Source: Enterobacter sp. JBIWA008 (GTDB lineage Bacteria > Pseudomonadota > Gammaproteobacteria > Enterobacterales > Enterobacteriaceae). From it: 64,000 nt of DNA. The notes beneath the pieces are model-generated. The model saw nothing but the letters and a program-made list of their open reading frames with translations. It did not search any database and was not told the DNA's origin. The position numbers were made by a program, and so were the translations under genes. Of the stretch, positions 8,692-16,622 are shown piece after piece (the first letter of the stretch is position 1; every line of letters starts with the position of its first letter). Where the stretch lies: positions 620,001 to 684,000 of the forward strand of contig NZ_CP074149.1 in NCBI RefSeq assembly GCF_019968765.1. Reading direction: 5' to 3'.

Positions 8692-9959
8692 TGCCCCAGC
8701 ACTGCCGGCAGCTGCGAGAGTAAAAACAGAATCAGGCCAATCGTTCCGCCCACCAGCGTGCCGTTGACGCGGATAAACTGCAGATCCTTGCCAATATTCA
8801 GCTCAATCTGGCGGGACATGTCTTTGGCGTCCCAGCTTTTGACCGTGTCGCTGATGTGGCGGGTCAGAAACGCGGCGAAATCCGGGGCGAGGCGGTGCGC
8901 GGCCTGCTCCAGATGCTCGTTCAGCGACGCCTGCAGGCTGGCGTCATTAGACAGCGTTTCGCCAAACCACAGCCCGGCGTTGGCGATGCGTTGCTTCACG
9001 CGCGAATCCTCGCTTTGCATATCCGCCTTCAGCCACTGGCGCAGATCGGCCCACATCTCGCCCAGATAGCGGTTAAACGCCTCATCGTTTTTCAGGTAGT
9101 GCTTGATGTTGTCGGCTTTCGCCGCCATTTCCGGATCGTTTTTCAGGTTGTCGATAAGCTTCAGCGTGGCGCGGTCAAACGCCTGGCGGATCTGGTGCGT
9201 GCGGTCGTGGCTGATATCGTCCAGCAGCGTGTTCACCGCGTTCGACACCATCTCCGCGCTTTGATCGCCCAGCCACTCGGTGGGTAACACCATCGCCTTG
9301 CGCGGGTGTTCGGTCTTCAGCCAGTGGACAATCTGGTCGGCAATAAATTCCCGCGTGCTTTCCCGCTGAATCAGGGTAATCAGCCGGTTGATAATGGCGT
9401 CCAGCAGCACCTGGTGGCGGTTGTTTTTGGTCATGCTCTCCAGCATCACGGCGCTGGTTTCGGTGAAATCGACCTTGTCGATGGCCTTATGCACCGCGCG
9501 TTTGAGCAGCCGCTGAATGCGCCCGTCGTCCGTGAGTTCGAGAAAACCGCTCATTACCTGCATCAAATGCAGACCGACGCGCTGGGCGTTGTCCGGCTGG
9601 CTGAACCAGGCACCAATCATTTGCGCGGGCTCATAGCGGCGGATCAAATCGACCAGCGACTGGGTATCCAGAAACTTCTCCTGCACGAACTGGCCGAGAT
9701 TGTCGCCGATTCGGTCTTTATTGCGCGGGATAATCGCCGTATGGCGCGAGATAAAAGGAATGGGCACCCGGCGGAACAGCGCAACCACGGCAAACCAGTC
9801 CGCCAGCGCGCCGACCATCGCCGCCTCGGCAATGGCCTTCACGCCGCGCACCCAGAAGTTCTGCGGCAGGAACAGGGTGGTGATAAACGCCGCGGCGGCA
9901 ACCAGCAGCAGCGACAGCGCCAGCAGCTTGGCGCGTTTGAGTTCAGCTATTTTTTCCAT
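8688..9959 (-). CDS. yjiN: DUF445 inner-membrane protein YjiN
   Basis: A 423-residue DUF445 protein. It has an N-terminal membrane helix ([20 protein letters not shown]), the conserved [19 protein letters not shown] motif near residue 50, a long helical soluble domain, and a C-terminal helix ending [20 protein letters not shown]. This matches E. coli YjiN, which also lies between yjiR and the yjiA region. The LysE-family gene upstream ends 3 bp before its start, so both are probably cotranscribed. Function is unknown. Confidence 0.88.
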   Translation of the reverse strand: MEKIAELKRAKLLALSLLLVAAAAFITTLFLPQNFWVRGVKAIAEAAMVGALADWFAVVALFRRVPIPFISRHTAIIPRNKDRIGDNLGQFVQEKFLDTQSLVDLIRRYEPAQMIGAWFSQPDNAQRVGLHLMQVMSGFLELTDDGRIQRLLKRAVHKAIDKVDFTETSAVMLESMTKNNRHQVLLDAIINRLITLIQRESTREFIADQIVHWLKTEHPRKAMVLPTEWLGDQSAEMVSNAVNTLLDDISHDRTHQIRQAFDRATLKLIDNLKNDPEMAAKADNIKHYLKNDEAFNRYLGEMWADLRQWLKADMQSEDSRVKQRIANAGLWFGETLSNDASLQASLNEHLEQAAHRLAPDFAAFLTRHISDTVKSWDAKDMSRQIELNIGKDLQFIRVNGTLVGGTIGLILFLLSQLPAVLGH

Positions 9960-9962
9960 GGG

Positions 9963-10616
9963 TTAAGGATAGAGGGTTGTGGGGAGGAAGTGCAAAAACC
10001 GCCACAGCACCCACCCTCCAAATCCCATCAGCACCACCCCCGCCGTGCGCTCAATCCACCACAGCGAACGGCTGAGCTTCTGTTGAACCGCCGATAGCCC
10101 CATCATCGATACCAGCGCCAGATCCCACGCCAGCACCACCATCACCATCCAGACGCCGCACGTTGCCTGCTGAAGCAGCGTCATGTCCGGCCCGAGTAAT
10201 GCCGTCATCAGCGCCAGGTAGAACAGCGCATTTTTCGGATTTAACAGCGCCGACCCCAGCCCCAGCAGGATCTGCTTCATCAGAGAAGGACACCGCTGTC
10301 GGGTTTCTGCAAGCGCCAGCGCCTGAGGCCGGCTGCGCACCAGATGCGAGCCGATCCACAGCAGGTACAGCGCCCCGCAAAGCTCGATAAGCGTAAACAG
10401 CCACGTAAACTGGCGCAGCGCGCTCCAGCCGATAATCACCAGAAGAATATAAAGCGCGTTACCCGCGGCGATGCCGAGGCACAATCCTGCGCTGCCGTGC
10501 AGCCGATAGCGCGCGGCGTAGCCTACCAGCAGGAAGAAATCCGGGCCCGGGCTTAGCAGGGCAACAAAGTGCGCCAGCGCCAGGGCGAGAAAAGCGGAAG
10601 GGAATAACAGTTCCAT
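9963..10616 (-). CDS. LysE/RhtB-family amino acid exporter
   Basis: A 217-residue protein with six predicted membrane helices and the RhtB/LysE signature HFVALLSPGPDFFLLVGYAAR near the N terminus, with NPKNALFYLALMTALL in the middle. The start at 10616 (MELLFPSAFL) is favoured over an ATG at 10634 because GAGGT lies just upstream. Family members export amino acids or homoserine lactones from the cytosol. An AraC-type regulator lies immediately upstream on the same strand and yjiN follows directly. Confidence 0.83.
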   Translation of the reverse strand: MELLFPSAFLALALAHFVALLSPGPDFFLLVGYAARYRLHGSAGLCLGIAAGNALYILLVIIGWSALRQFTWLFTLIELCGALYLLWIGSHLVRSRPQALALAETRQRCPSLMKQILLGLGSALLNPKNALFYLALMTALLGPDMTLLQQATCGVWMVMVVLAWDLALVSMMGLSAVQQKLSRSLWWIERTAGVVLMGFGGWVLWRFLHFLPTTLYP

Positions 10617-10663
10617 AGCGACCTCAGTTAACAATCCGAGGTCAGAATACGGCGCTGCAGAAC

Positions 10664-11407
10664 CTATTTATTGTCTGATATTGATCGGCCCGTGGCGTAC
10701 TGGCGCGGCGTGGCGGCGGTATAGCTCACGAAGGTCTTATGAAAATGGCTCTGGTCGGCAAAGCCGCTCTGGTAGCCGACGTCGGCGATGTCGTCTCCGG
10801 CACGCAGCCGCGCCTTGGCGTACTCCACGCGGGAGATGTTGAGGAAGCTGCCCGGCGTCAGGCCGGTGTCCTGCCTGAAGGTGCGGATCAGGGTCTCCTT
10901 GCGCAGCGAGAATCGTTGGGCAAGCTCGTCGAGCGAAGGGGGGGCGGCCAGGTCAGTAAGAAACGCCTGCTGAACCTGCTGGCTGGTTGAGCGAAGCGCA
11001 GCACTCTTATCCGCGCAGCGGGGAAGGGCATAAAGCAGCGTCTCCACGGATGCAGGCGACATCGTCTCAACAATATCAAGGTAATACTTAAACAGCGTAG
11101 GGTCGCGAATTATCTGGAACGCCAGAGGAAGCTCTGTGTCGAGGTAGAGCATATGGTAGCTGCGCGGTTGCCCGACGACGGGGTTGCAGCTGTGCGGCGC
11201 GTAAGCAGGGATGACAATGAGATCCCCTGGAGCCAGGATAAACTCTTTGCCATCACTGACGCAGCAGGTCTGGCCTTCCACAATCGCGCCGATGGAGAGT
11301 TGCGGGTGGCAATGACGTTTATACGTCTGCGTGCTCTGCCACGTGCTGCGCAGCTCAAGGCCTGAGGCGCGGTGAAATGTCTGCCGGACGTGTCGGGTAT
11401 CGGTCAT
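10664..11407 (-). CDS. AraC-family regulator with cupin-type sensor
   Basis: A 247-residue regulator. The N-terminal half carries a cupin-like arm (HCHPQLSIGAIVEGQTCCVS and the AYAPHSCNPV turn); the C-terminal half is a double HTH (SLDELAQRFSLRKETLIRTF and FADQSHFHKTFVSYTAATPRQY). The start at 11407 is preceded by AGAAGGAG; an upstream in-frame ATG at 11560 has no such support. Homologous AraC genes often sit beside LysE exporters and control them, which the order here supports. It is divergent from an aldehyde dehydrogenase gene. Confidence 0.83.
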   Translation of the reverse strand: MTDTRHVRQTFHRASGLELRSTWQSTQTYKRHCHPQLSIGAIVEGQTCCVSDGKEFILAPGDLIVIPAYAPHSCNPVVGQPRSYHMLYLDTELPLAFQIIRDPTLFKYYLDIVETMSPASVETLLYALPRCADKSAALRSTSQQVQQAFLTDLAAPPSLDELAQRFSLRKETLIRTFRQDTGLTPGSFLNISRVEYAKARLRAGDDIADVGYQSGFADQSHFHKTFVSYTAATPRQYATGRSISDNK

Positions 11408-11558
11408 GGGAACTCCTTCTGGACGATTTTTATACCACGTCAGCAAACTTTCTGGCAGCGCTTCATTAAGAACCTTCCGGATATACCCAACTTTACGTCC
11501 ACGACCAGTCATGTTGACTACCCTTAATACCCTAAGCGGTAAAACAAGGAGATTCGAC

Positions 11559-12929
11559 ATGGCCTATAAGACAGTAAATCCTGCCACTAACCAGCTCATC
11601 AAAGAATACCCCTCACATACCGACGCGGATATCGAGGCGGCGCTGAAGGCCGCCGATGCGCTCTACCATTCGGAATGGGCGAAAGGCGACATCAGCCAGC
11701 GCCTGCCGGTGCTGCATAAGCTTGCCGACCTGATCGACGAGCGCACCGAGGAGCTGGCGAAAATCGCCAGCCAGGAGATGGGTAAGCTCATCGAACAGAG
11801 CCGCGGCGAGGTGAAGCTGTGCGCGCAGATCGCCCGCTACTACGCCGACAACGCGAAGCAGTTCCTGGCCCCGGTGAAGTATCAATCCGAACTTGGGGAA
11901 GCATGGGTGGAGCATCATCCCATCGGCGTGCTGATGGCCGTCGAGCCCTGGAACTTCCCGTATTACCAGCTGATGCGCGTCCTGGCGCCAAACCTTGCGG
12001 CGGGTAACCCGGTGATCGCCAAACATGCCAGCATCGTGCCGCACTGCGCCGAGACCTTTGCGCATCTGGTGCGCGAGGCGGGCGCGCCGGAAGGGGCATG
12101 GACCAACCTGTTCATTTCGTCCGAGCAGGTGGCGAACATCATTGCCGACGATCGCGTGCAGGGCGCAGCATTAACCGGCTCCGAAAAGGCAGGCAGCGTG
12201 GTGGCCGCGCAGGCGGCGAAGCACATTAAGAAATCCACCCTTGAACTTGGCGGTAACGACGTGTTCGTGGTGCTGGACGATGCGGACCTGGATAAAGCCG
12301 TGAAGATTGGCGTGAATGCGCGGCTCAACAACGCCGGGCAGGTCTGTACCGCGGCGAAGCGCTTTATCCTGCATGAAAAGATCGCCGACGCCTTCCTGAG
12401 CAAATTCACCGAGGCATTTAAGCAGGTGAAGATTGGCGATCCGCTGGACGAAAGCACCACGCTGGGGCCGCTGTCGTCTAAAGATGCTCTGGAAACATTG
12501 ACTAAACAGGTCAACGAGGCGGTGAAAAACGGCGCGACGCTGCACTATGGCGGCAAGCCCGTTCAGCGCGACGGGAGCTTCTTCGAACCGACCATCCTGA
12601 CCAATATCTCGCGCGACAACCCGGCGTACTTCGAAGAGTTCTTCGGCCCGGTGGCGCAGGTTTACGTGGTGAAAAACGACGATGAGGCGGTCGCCCTGGC
12701 GAACGACTCTCACTACGGTCTGGGCGGCGCGGTGTTCAGCCAGGATATCGAGCGGGCGAAGAAAATGGCGTCACGTATTGAGACCGGGATGGTGTATATC
12801 AACTGGCTTACCGATACCGCGCCAGAGCTGCCGTTCGGCGGCGTGAAGCGCTCCGGTTACGGACGCGAGCTGTCGGATCTGGGGATCAAAGAGTTTGTGA
12901 ACCAGAAGCTGGTGGTGGTGCACAGGTAA
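11559..12929 (+). CDS. Succinate-semialdehyde-type aldehyde dehydrogenase
   Basis: A 456-residue aldehyde dehydrogenase related to the Sad/GabD branch: general base in TLELGGNDVFVVL, catalytic cysteine in NNAGQVCTAAKRF, substrate pocket PWNFPYYQLMRV, and the C-terminal PFGGVKRSGYGREL. The start at 11559 follows CAAGGAGATTCGAC. E. coli Sad (YneI) has a similar length and the same GQVCxAAKRF cysteine motif, but family membership does not fix the substrate. A strong terminator follows directly. Confidence 0.83.
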   Translation: MAYKTVNPATNQLIKEYPSHTDADIEAALKAADALYHSEWAKGDISQRLPVLHKLADLIDERTEELAKIASQEMGKLIEQSRGEVKLCAQIARYYADNAKQFLAPVKYQSELGEAWVEHHPIGVLMAVEPWNFPYYQLMRVLAPNLAAGNPVIAKHASIVPHCAETFAHLVREAGAPEGAWTNLFISSEQVANIIADDRVQGAALTGSEKAGSVVAAQAAKHIKKSTLELGGNDVFVVLDDADLDKAVKIGVNARLNNAGQVCTAAKRFILHEKIADAFLSKFTEAFKQVKIGDPLDESTTLGPLSSKDALETLTKQVNEAVKNGATLHYGGKPVQRDGSFFEPTILTNISRDNPAYFEEFFGPVAQVYVVKNDDEAVALANDSHYGLGGAVFSQDIERAKKMASRIETGMVYINWLTDTAPELPFGGVKRSGYGRELSDLGIKEFVNQKLVVVHR

Positions 12930-12939
12930 TACCCGAGAC

Positions 12940-12972
12940 AAAAAAAAACCTGCCGCATGGCAGGTTTTTTTG
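12940..12972. terminator. Bidirectional intrinsic terminator
   Basis: Stem AACCTGCC/GGCAGGTT with a GCAT loop is flanked by an A-run on the left and a T-run on the right. It can stop transcripts of both the aldehyde dehydrogenase (+) and the convergent yfaZ-like gene (-). Confidence 0.9.
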
Positions 12973-12985
12973 CTTGTTCGTCGGC

Positions 12986-13531
12986 TTAGAAGCTCACGCC
13001 GCCGCCCACGTATGCGCCGTCGATCAGCGTGTGGTTTGGACGACCGTCTTTGCCGTCAACGCTCACGTGGCGGTAACCCACTTTCAGGGTCACAGGTTTG
13101 ATTGGGGTCCAGCTGACGCCGCCGTTCGCTTCCACGTAGTTTTTGACGCTGTTGTTCAGCCCGTCTGGCGCAACGTAACCTTCGCCGAATACCTTGATGC
13201 TGTCGGTCAGGGCAACGTTCACGCCGCCACCGATTGGGAACGCTACGCCGTTATCGCCTTTTTTCGGGCCAACGTAGAGGGCCTTAGCGCCTGCGTTCAA
13301 CATCACCGGACCGACTTCGAAGTTGTATCCTGCACCTACGCCACCGGTCGTGGTGCCGTCATCGGTATTTTTCAGCCAGCTACCTTCGGTGTACAGACCG
13401 GAGGTCGATTTACCCATTTCCACATTCAGGTTGGTAAAGTTTTTACCCTGCTCAATGCTGCCGCCCATCGCCAGTGCGGAGCCCGAGACAGCGGTCAGAG
13501 CGGAAAGGATGAGAACGTTAAGCTTTTTCAT
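12986..13531 (-). CDS. YfaZ-family outer-membrane protein
   Basis: A 181-residue secreted protein with a classical signal peptide (MKKLNVLILSALTAVSGSALA, cleavage near residue 21). The rest alternates short amphipathic beta strands (SGLYTEGSWLKN, VGAGYNFEVGPVMLNAG, VTLKVGYRHVS) and ends in phenylalanine, as in small outer-membrane barrels. Composition and length fit the YfaZ family. Function is unknown. It stands alone and faces the aldehyde dehydrogenase gene across a shared terminator. Confidence 0.78.
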   Translation of the reverse strand: MKKLNVLILSALTAVSGSALAMGGSIEQGKNFTNLNVEMGKSTSGLYTEGSWLKNTDDGTTTGGVGAGYNFEVGPVMLNAGAKALYVGPKKGDNGVAFPIGGGVNVALTDSIKVFGEGYVAPDGLNNSVKNYVEANGGVSWTPIKPVTLKVGYRHVSVDGKDGRPNHTLIDGAYVGGGVSF

Positions 13532-13942
13532 GAGTGTTTCCTCGTCATCAAATTAATCTGAGGGCACCTTAACAAGTGATGTTTATGACTGCAAATGTGA
13601 TGCATGTCGTGGTTTTATGCTGATTTTGTTAGCTATTTAGCTTATGTCTGTTGCCGAACTGTTTCTTTGGCGAGCCGTCAACGGTAATTAAATTCGCGTT
13701 TAGGAAAAGTTTAAATAGTTTACTAAACGACGTTTGAACGAGGAGAAAAAAGCCCTTTGAGATGAATTAATTGGGTTTCTAATAATTTCCAAAAATGTTT
13801 CAGTTGTCATAGATAAAGACGTAAGTTTACATTTCTGAAGAGGGATATACGTGCCGCTGCGTTGGTCAGCCTTCGTTCTGTGTCATTTTTCTGACACGTT
13901 TATTCTTTACGTTGTTGGCTTCACTCTACGGATGCTAACAAT
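13532..13942. other. 411-bp AT-rich divergent intergenic region
   Basis: Separates the yfaZ-like gene from the phytase-like esterase gene and must contain both promoters. It is clearly more AT-rich than its flanks. No convincing open reading frame, tRNA or strong operator palindrome was found by eye. Confidence 0.6.
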
Positions 13943-15301
13943 ATGAAAAGAAAAATTATTCCTGTGCTAATTGGTTGTGCGCTCTCTTTCTCTGGCCTGG
14001 CGGCGCAGCCCACTGCTGAGCGCTATGTCGTCAGCTTCCCTGAAGGCTCACACGTGAGCTACAGCGGCGCGTTTGCCAGCGCGTTTCCGAACGGACTGCC
14101 CGTGGGAATCGGTTCTGGCCTGCTGTTTACCGGCAAACAGGGCGACGCCCTGACCTTTGCGACCGTGACCGATCGCGGTCCAAACGCCGATGCGCCAAAA
14201 ATGGGTAAAAACGAAGCCAAAATATTTGTCACGCCAGATTTCGCGCCGCTGCTGATGACCATCCGCGTTGAGAACGGCAAAGCAGAGGCAACGGATGCCC
14301 GACCGCTGCATGATGATAAAGGCGAGATTAACGGTCTGCCGCTGCAAAGCGGCGTGATTGGCTCCACCAATGAAGTGGCGTTCAGCGATACCCTCAAAAT
14401 TCTGAAAGGTGACAACCGCGGGCTGGACACGGAAGGCATCACGCCGGACGGGAAAGGCGGCTACTGGCTGTGCGACGAGTATGGCCCGTTCCTTATTAAC
14501 GTCGACAGCAAAGGCAAGATCCTGACGATCCACGGGCCGCAGGCGGCGGAAGGTGAGACGTCCATCGCGGGCGGTCTGCCAAATATTATCAAATGGCGTC
14601 AGGCAAACCGTGGCTTTGAAGGCCTGACCCGGATGCCGGACGGGCGGATTATCGCCGCCGTGCAAAGCACGCTGGATATCGACGGAAAGAGCAAAAAGCA
14701 GGCGCTGTTTACGCGTCTGGTGAGCTTCGATCCGGCGACCGGAAAAACCGCGATGTACGGCTACCCTATCGACAGCGCGGCCTACGGTAAAAACAGCGAC
14801 GCCAAAATCGGCGACATCGTGGCGCTCGATGACCAGCATATCCTGCTGATTGAGCAGGGAAGCGATAAAAACGACGGGATGCGCAACCTGATTTACAAGG
14901 TGGATCTCAGCAAGGCGAGCGACCTTTCCGCCTTTGACAAGCCGGGCGAATACCCGGAGTTCGATGATGAGAAAACCCTGGCGCAGCGCGGCATAACGCT
15001 TGCTGCAAAAACGCAGGTTGTCGACCTGCGCGCGCTGGGCTGGCAGCAGGAGAAGGCCGAAGGGCTGGCGCTGATCGACAGCAAACGGCTTGCGGTGGCG
15101 AACGATAACGACTTTGGCGTGAAGGTGGCGATGCAAAACCCGGTCGAGGGCAAGAAGCTCAAGAATTATCGGGTGAACGCGGAAGGCAAGCTGACGCTGG
15201 ATGATAAGCCGGTTGAAACCACGCTCAGCGTGAAGCCGCTGAAGAAGCCGGAGTCGGACAGCGAGCTGTGGATTGTGACGCTGCCGGAGGCGGTGAAATA
15301 A
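13943..15301 (+). CDS. Secreted esterase-like activity of phytase family protein
   Basis: A 452-residue exported protein with a signal peptide (MKRKIIPVLIGCALSFSGLAA). The body reads as a beta-propeller: FATVTDRGPNADAP, DTEGITPDGKGGYWLCDEYGP, RGFEGLTRMPDGRIIAAVQS and KAEGLALIDSKRLAVANDND. These repeated acidic EG(I/L)/DNDFG blade motifs are typical of the esterase-like phytase family. It would work in the periplasm; substrate is uncertain, since the name derives from similarity rather than shown phytase activity. Confidence 0.78.
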   Translation: MKRKIIPVLIGCALSFSGLAAQPTAERYVVSFPEGSHVSYSGAFASAFPNGLPVGIGSGLLFTGKQGDALTFATVTDRGPNADAPKMGKNEAKIFVTPDFAPLLMTIRVENGKAEATDARPLHDDKGEINGLPLQSGVIGSTNEVAFSDTLKILKGDNRGLDTEGITPDGKGGYWLCDEYGPFLINVDSKGKILTIHGPQAAEGETSIAGGLPNIIKWRQANRGFEGLTRMPDGRIIAAVQSTLDIDGKSKKQALFTRLVSFDPATGKTAMYGYPIDSAAYGKNSDAKIGDIVALDDQHILLIEQGSDKNDGMRNLIYKVDLSKASDLSAFDKPGEYPEFDDEKTLAQRGITLAAKTQVVDLRALGWQQEKAEGLALIDSKRLAVANDNDFGVKVAMQNPVEGKKLKNYRVNAEGKLTLDDKPVETTLSVKPLKKPESDSELWIVTLPEAVK

Positions 15302-15306
15302 TTTTA

Positions 15307-15340
15307 CCCCTCACCCTAACCCTCTCCCGCAGGGAGAGGG
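15307..15340. repeat. CT-rich intergenic palindrome, copy 1
   Basis: CCCCTCACCCTAA is followed by arms CCCTCTCCC and GGGAGAGGG around a 3-nt loop. It lies between the convergent phytase-like and yjiA genes and recurs at least four more times in the window, always between genes. Confidence 0.75.
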
Positions 15341-15355
15341 GATTATTCGGGGCGC

Positions 15356-16309
15356 TTATTTTTTCAGCCCCGCAAACGCCGCCCGAATTTCTTGTTCCGG
15401 GAGCTGGATACCGATAAACACCATCACGCTGTGCGGCGCTTCATCGCCCCAGGGTCTGTCCCAGTCGGCGCTGTACAGGCGCTGTACGCCCTGGAACAGC
15501 AGGCGGTTCGGCTCGCCGTCAATCCACAGCATCCCCTTGTAGCGCAGCAGCTTGTCGGCAAACGACAGCAGCAGGTTTTCCATCACGCGCGAAACCTCGC
15601 TGATATCCACCGGGTAGTCCAGCTCCACCACAATCGACGCCACGTCGTTTTGCCTGTCTCCCATAAAGTGGAAGCGCGGTTTCGCGGTGACGTTCTCCTC
15701 CAGCATAAAGCCGTTGGTGTTGAACAGCTGAGACAGGTCGATGTCGCCGTGCGTCACCGTGTAAATCGGCGCGCGTGAGTTAATGCGGGTCAGGCGCTCG
15801 CGCAGTTTTTCGCTTCCGCCCGCCACGTCGGTTTTGGTCAGCAGGATGCGGTCGGCGTAACCCACCTGAGACTGGGCGATGGTGAACTGGTTCATCTGCT
15901 CGTCGGCGTGGACCGCGTCGACCAGGGCAATCACGCCGTCCAGCAGATAGCGCTGGCAGAGTATCTCGTGAGAGAAAAAGGTCTGAATAATCGGGCCGGG
16001 ATCGGCCATGCCGGTGCACTCGATCACCAGACGGTCAAAGTCGATCTCGCCGCGATCGCGGCTGTCGAGCAGGTCCAGCAGGGCATCTTCTAATTCGTTA
16101 GAGCGGGTGCAGCAGATGCAGCCGTTGGTCAGGGTTTTGATCTGGGTGGCGCGATCGCCGATCAACTGATCGTCTACCGAGACCTCACCGAATTCGTTTT
16201 CAATAACGGCGATTTTGAAGCCGTGCTGCTCATTCAGGATGTGGCGCAGCAGGGTGGTTTTACCGGCGCCGAGGAAACCGGTCAGCAGGGTAACGGCAAT
16301 CGGGGTCAT
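15356..16309 (-). CDS. yjiA: COG0523 metal-binding GTPase YjiA
   Basis: A 317-residue G3E-family GTPase nearly identical in layout to E. coli YjiA. The P-loop GFLGAGKTT lies at residues 11-19, the metal-binding CxCC motif at Cys64, Cys66 and Cys67, the guanine-specificity TKTD near residue 160, and a C-terminal COG0523 domain follows. E. coli YjiA binds zinc and other transition metals and may be a metallochaperone. The start at 16309 has AGGAGAGACC before it. The gene lies 10 bp after yjiX, as in E. coli. Confidence 0.93.
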   Translation of the reverse strand: MTPIAVTLLTGFLGAGKTTLLRHILNEQHGFKIAVIENEFGEVSVDDQLIGDRATQIKTLTNGCICCTRSNELEDALLDLLDSRDRGEIDFDRLVIECTGMADPGPIIQTFFSHEILCQRYLLDGVIALVDAVHADEQMNQFTIAQSQVGYADRILLTKTDVAGGSEKLRERLTRINSRAPIYTVTHGDIDLSQLFNTNGFMLEENVTAKPRFHFMGDRQNDVASIVVELDYPVDISEVSRVMENLLLSFADKLLRYKGMLWIDGEPNRLLFQGVQRLYSADWDRPWGDEAPHSVMVFIGIQLPEQEIRAAFAGLKK

Positions 16310-16319
16310 GGTCTCTCCT

Positions 16320-16523
16320 TTAGCAGCAGCGGACGCCGCCTTCTCCACTTCCGCCGTAGCGCGCTTCCTGACGCTCGCGGAAGAATTCGGTGTAGGTCAT
16401 GTACGGCTTATCCGGATGGTTGGTCTTCATATGCTCAACGTAGTTGTCATAGTCCGGAATGCCAATCAGCATTTTCGCCGCCTGACCGAGGTATTTTTTT
16501 GCTTCGCCTAAGTTACCAAACAT
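16320..16523 (-). CDS. yjiX: YbdD/YjiX family small protein
   Basis: A 67-residue protein of the YbdD/YjiX family: [36 protein letters not shown] and a terminal CC. In E. coli it always follows btsT (yjiX) or cstA (ybdD), so a role tied to the pyruvate or peptide transporter is likely but unproven. The start is preceded by GGAGCCCACA. A terminator hairpin separates it from btsT upstream, and yjiA follows. Confidence 0.92.
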   Translation of the reverse strand: MFGNLGEAKKYLGQAAKMLIGIPDYDNYVEHMKTNHPDKPYMTYTEFFRERQEARYGGSGEGGVRCC

Positions 16524-16539
16524 TGTGGGCTCCAGACAG

Positions 16540-16571
16540 AAAAAGCCCGGCGATGTGACTCCGCTGGGCTT
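16540..16571 (-). terminator. Intrinsic terminator or attenuator between btsT and yjiX
   Basis: On the minus strand, AAGCCCAGCG and CGCCGGGCTT form an imperfect stem with a 9-nt loop, followed by TTTTTC. It follows btsT and precedes yjiX, so only part of the btsT transcription should reach yjiX-yjiA. Confidence 0.75.
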
Positions 16572-16576
16572 GTGTT

Positions 16577-16613
16577 CCCCTCACCCCAGCCCTCTCCCAA
16601 GAGAGAGGGGGAG
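16577..16613. repeat. CT-rich intergenic palindrome, copy 2
   Basis: Reads CCCCTCACCCCAGCCCTCTC then CCAAGAGAGAGGGGGAGG. It has the same architecture as copy 1 with a slightly decayed right arm, and lies between btsT and the btsT-yjiX terminator. Confidence 0.72.
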
Positions 16614-16622
16614 GATCGCGGA

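Noticed and set aside
13790..13830. A possible Pho box (TTGTCATAGATAAAG) upstream of the phytase-like gene
   Set aside because: Only one half of the PhoB consensus matches; the second repeat is missing.
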